8,487 nucleotides of DNA from Deltaproteobacteria bacterium UBA796 (GTDB taxonomy: Bacteria; Myxococcota_A; UBA796), in NCBI GenBank assembly GCA_002296975.1, contig DBIS01000073.1:1-8487 (forward strand). Direction: 5' to 3'. This document shows positions 6,598 through 8,487 of the stretch, in pieces. A program made the position numbers and the translations under genes. Each line of letters begins with the position of its first letter. Position 1 is the stretch's first letter. A model generated the notes under the pieces. The model worked only from the letters and a program-made list of their open reading frames with translations. It searched no databases and was not told the origin of the DNA.

Positions 6598-6941
6598 TGG
6601 ATCTTTCCACCAACTTCATTCTCGCGGTCGCGGCCCTTTTGGGCCTCAATCGGCTGATCTTCCACACACCAGGCTGGGAGAATCGCCGCATGATTTTTTG
6701 GGGGCTACAAATCCTCAACTTGACTGTGATCGTCGCCCTCATCGCCATCGGGATCCCTGGATTTACAGGTGCTGCCAAGGCCATCGACTGGGTATTGGCC
6801 CTGCTGCTGGTCCACCACGTGGTCACCAACAATGGTCGCTTGATGGCAGCACTCAACAAAGCCGGGCATACTGAAACGCCAGAAGGAAGCCTAAAGCGAG
6901 AACAACTCAAGGCAGCATTGGGCCGGGGTCGCGAAGAGTAG
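6597..6941 (+). CDS. Small membrane protein with about three helices, coupled to panC, function unknown
   Basis: I do not recognise this 114-residue protein. Three hydrophobic segments are visible at about 5-22 (FILAVAALLGLNRLIF), 33-54 (IFWGLQILNLTVIVALIAIG) and 57-77 (TGAAKAIDWVLALLLVHHVV). A polar, charged cytoplasmic-looking tail follows (about 85-114, rich in Lys, Arg and Glu). There is no cleavable signal-peptide pattern. The start codon is fixed by the TAATG overlap with panC, so the gene belongs to the panBC transcript and depends on it for translation, with no separate ribosome binding site seen. Position suggests, but does not show, a link with pantothenate or its transport; it is far too small to be a PanF-type symporter. 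It may equally be a passenger. It ends 2 nt before the stop of the opposing gene. Confidence 0.72.
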   Translation: MDLSTNFILAVAALLGLNRLIFHTPGWENRRMIFWGLQILNLTVIVALIAIGIPGFTGAAKAIDWVLALLLVHHVVTNNGRLMAALNKAGHTETPEGSLKREQLKAALGRGREE

Positions 6942-6943
6942 CT

Positions 6944-8173
6944 TCAGCCTGTCGCTTTCACCACAGCCATCACCTCGGCTTCTTCGAGCAACCTGTTGGT
7001 GCTCTTGGCCTTGATGCGTATGGCGTCCACCAACGCATCTGTCACTTCGATATCGCGACTTTTCAGCCAATAAATAATATTGGAATCACCCGCCATATGG
7101 CCGATCTCAATCTCTTGAGAACGCCCAAACCAAGAGGCTGGAACACCCGAGTACACGCTGTCTGCCAACCAATCATCGCCTTTATTAAGGGCCTTGATCA
7201 CGGCCGCGGCGTGAACACCCGTACCGGTTCGAAATGCATCCTTTCCAAACACTGGATAATTTACAGGAACAGGCCAAGCGCACGCTTTTGAGGCCAAATC
7301 TACCAACTCAGCGAGGCTGGACAAATCGCCATCGTGAATGCCCAGCAACTTTAGGTTGACCAGCATCAAGTCCAGGGGTGTATTGCCCACCCGCTCACCC
7401 ATGCCCAAAACCGTCCCGTGTACCCGGTCGGCACCCGCCTCGATAGCGCTGAGTGCATTGCCAAGACCAAATCCACGGTCATTATGACCATGCCAGTCCA
7501 CCCGGGTGTCGGTGCCGAAGCCACGAATGAGGTCTTTGGTGAAGTGAATCAAGTTGTAGACACCATTTGGTGTGGCATGGCCCACGGTATCGCACAAGCA
7601 AAGCCCATCAACCCCTTCTTCGATCGCAGCCTCAAAGAGACGGCGCAAGGTGCGCGGGTGAGAGCGAACGGTATCTTCGGTCACAAATGTGTTGGTGAGG
7701 CCGGCGTCTTTGCACATCCGAACAGCAGCGCGGGTGCGTTTTTCGAGCAGGTCCTCATCCCAACCCTCTGCGTACAGACGAATCGGCGAGGTCCCCAAAA
7801 AGGTCATCGCCTCGATGGGCACACCGGTTTTCTCAGCGATCTCGATGATCGGACGAATGTCATTGGTATGGGTGCGTGCGGCACACATGGCCTTGATGGA
7901 TAGCCCCTCGTCCCGAATCAACTCGGCGAGTAAAATACAATCCTCGACCGCACGCGCACCAGCACCAGGCAAGCCGATGTCCACGTGGTGAACACCCGCA
8001 GCATCGAGCAAACGCACCATCTGCATTTTGGCCTCGATGGGCGGATCTGTGACGCTCGGGCACTGAATCCCGTCCCGCAAGGTTTCGTCCACATACTCCA
8101 CCCGACGCATCGCTGGCGTCAGGGTGTGGCCTTCAACATTCCAATCATAAATGACTTCGTCTCTTTGTGACAT
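6944..8173 (-). CDS. 2-isopropylmalate/homocitrate synthase-family enzyme (DRE-TIM metallolyase), substrate unresolved
   Basis: A 409-residue Claisen-type condensing enzyme expected to join acetyl-CoA to a 2-oxo acid with a divalent metal. The HMGL-like TIM barrel spans about residues 25-290. It opens with the DETLRDGIQ signature (29-37; Arg33 and metal-binding Asp34) and carries the second signature HGHNDRGFGLGNALSAIEAGA (228-248), in which His228 and His230 bind metal, followed by GMGERVGNTPLD (257-268). GKDAFRTGTGVH (310-321) supplies the conserved histidine of the flexible subdomain, and AGDSNIIYWL (361-370) replaces the usual SGKHA-type segment. It ends there, lacking the roughly 110-residue LeuA C-terminal regulatory domain, so leucine feedback of the usual kind is not expected. 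Homocitrate synthase, citramalate synthase, Re-citrate synthase or a LeuA paralogue are all possible; I cannot choose. ATG 8173 is preferred over GTG 8176 because AAAGGGAG lies 5 nt upstream. It sits 17 nt downstream of the thiolase gene on the same strand. Confidence 0.88.
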   Translation of the reverse strand: MSQRDEVIYDWNVEGHTLTPAMRRVEYVDETLRDGIQCPSVTDPPIEAKMQMVRLLDAAGVHHVDIGLPGAGARAVEDCILLAELIRDEGLSIKAMCAARTHTNDIRPIIEIAEKTGVPIEAMTFLGTSPIRLYAEGWDEDLLEKRTRAAVRMCKDAGLTNTFVTEDTVRSHPRTLRRLFEAAIEEGVDGLCLCDTVGHATPNGVYNLIHFTKDLIRGFGTDTRVDWHGHNDRGFGLGNALSAIEAGADRVHGTVLGMGERVGNTPLDLMLVNLKLLGIHDGDLSSLAELVDLASKACAWPVPVNYPVFGKDAFRTGTGVHAAAVIKALNKGDDWLADSVYSGVPASWFGRSQEIEIGHMAGDSNIIYWLKSRDIEVTDALVDAIRIKAKSTNRLLEEAEVMAVVKATG

Positions 8174-8178
8174 CACGA

Positions 8179-8186
8179 CTCCCTTT
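8179..8186 (-). promoter_or_regulatory. Ribosome binding site deciding the start of the LeuA-like gene
   Basis: On the minus strand AAAGGGAG lies 5 nt before ATG 8173 and only 2 nt before the in-frame GTG 8176, which favours the ATG. It sits in the 17-nt gap after the thiolase stop. Confidence 0.7.
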
Positions 8187-8190
8187 GGGC

Positions 8191-8487
8191 TTAAAATGCC
8201 TCGACGACCACTGCGATACCTTGACCACCACCGATACAGGCAGAGCCCACACCATACTTTTTACCCCGACGCTTCAACTCGTTGAGCAGATGTGTCGTGA
8301 TGCGGGTGCCGGATGCAGCAAGCGGGTGACCAATGGCCACGCCGCCCGAGTTCACATTGGTGATGGCACGGTCCAAACCTAGCTCGCGCTCGCAAGCAAT
8401 ATATTGGGTTGAAAATGCCTCGTTGATTTCCACAAGGTCCATCTGGCCCAGGCTCATCTCCGCCCGCTTAAGCGCCTCGCGAATGGC
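8191..8487 (-). CDS. Thiolase (acetyl-CoA acetyltransferase family), C-terminal part, cut by window edge
   Basis: The frame is open from the right edge of the window to a TAA at 8191-8193 and gives the last 98 residues of a thiolase. It contains the family's C-terminal active-site elements: VEINEAF (Asn-Glu-Ala-Phe motif), NVNSGGVAIGHPLAASGTR with the catalytic His of Gly-His-Pro, and GVGSACIGGGQGIA with the second catalytic cysteine in Cys-x-Gly-Gly-Gly. A biosynthetic acetoacetyl-CoA thiolase and a degradative 3-ketoacyl-CoA thiolase share these; the spacing and the GHPLAASGTR wording look closer to the acetyl-CoA acetyltransferase (AtoB/PhaA/ThlA) type. Two acetyl-CoA condensing to acetoacetyl-CoA is also the entry into the mevalonate pathway found at the other end of the window, but this gene is on the opposite strand and its link to that pathway is only a suggestion. 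The first catalytic cysteine lies outside the window. Confidence 0.92.
   Translation of the reverse strand, partial: AIREALKRAEMSLGQMDLVEINEAFSTQYIACERELGLDRAITNVNSGGVAIGHPLAASGTRITTHLLNELKRRGKKYGVGSACIGGGQGIAVVVEAF

Noticed and set aside
6933..6945. Possible hairpin GAAG-agtag-CTTC between the small membrane-protein gene and the LeuA-like gene
   Set aside because: Four AT-containing pairs with a five-base loop and no T-run do not make a convincing terminator; it overlaps both stop codons.
7418..7903. A 161-codon plus-strand open frame opposite the LeuA-like gene
   Set aside because: It lies entirely antisense to a gene with unmistakable conserved motifs and has no recognisable domain or ribosome binding site; it is a shadow produced by codon bias.

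Overview
The window comes from a bacterium of moderately high GC content (roughly 55-60% by eye) with tightly packed, often overlapping genes. It carries a mevalonate-pathway block for isoprenoid precursors, a pantothenate (vitamin B5) block, and the end of a thiolase / isopropylmalate-synthase-like operon. Lineage is an inference. A mevalonate block next to a single-pass membrane protein with an N-terminal GYF_2/DUF4339-like module would fit the Myxococcota/Bradymonadota side of the old Deltaproteobacteria, but no rRNA or other marker is present to prove it.

Left part (1-3578, all + strand): the C-terminal tail of an unrecognised, probably exported protein (1-150) is followed by diphosphomevalonate decarboxylase (mvaD), a compact phosphomevalonate-kinase-type GHMP kinase, type 2 isopentenyl-diphosphate isomerase (fni/idi2) and a Bcp/AhpC-type peroxiredoxin. 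The first three act in sequence: phosphomevalonate is phosphorylated, decarboxylated to isopentenyl diphosphate, then isomerised to dimethylallyl diphosphate. The order mvaD-pmk-fni matches that in Gram-positive cocci, but no mevalonate kinase precedes mvaD here. Junctions are ATGA (mvaD/pmk), a 9-nt gap (pmk/fni) and TAATG (fni/peroxiredoxin), so the four genes are probably one transcript with translational coupling.

Middle (3589-4764, - strand): a 391-residue single-pass membrane protein of unknown function runs convergent to the peroxiredoxin gene. A 181-bp divergent intergenic region (4765-4945) separates it from the next operon and must hold the starts for both directions.

Pantothenate block (4946-6941, + strand): panB and panC, joined by TGATG, make pantoate and then pantothenate. 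A small three-helix membrane protein follows, joined by TAATG. panD is not present.

Right part (6944-8487, - strand): a thiolase, cut by the window edge, lies upstream of a 409-residue DRE-TIM metallolyase of the 2-isopropylmalate/homocitrate synthase family that lacks the LeuA regulatory domain. They are 17 nt apart and surely cotranscribed. The exact substrate of the second enzyme cannot be settled from sequence.

Most of the window is ordinary metabolism. The parts most worth a second look are the unexplained proteins coupled to known operons, the shortened kinase, and the LeuA-like enzyme paired with the thiolase. I saw no mobile element, CRISPR array, tRNA, rRNA or convincing intrinsic terminator.
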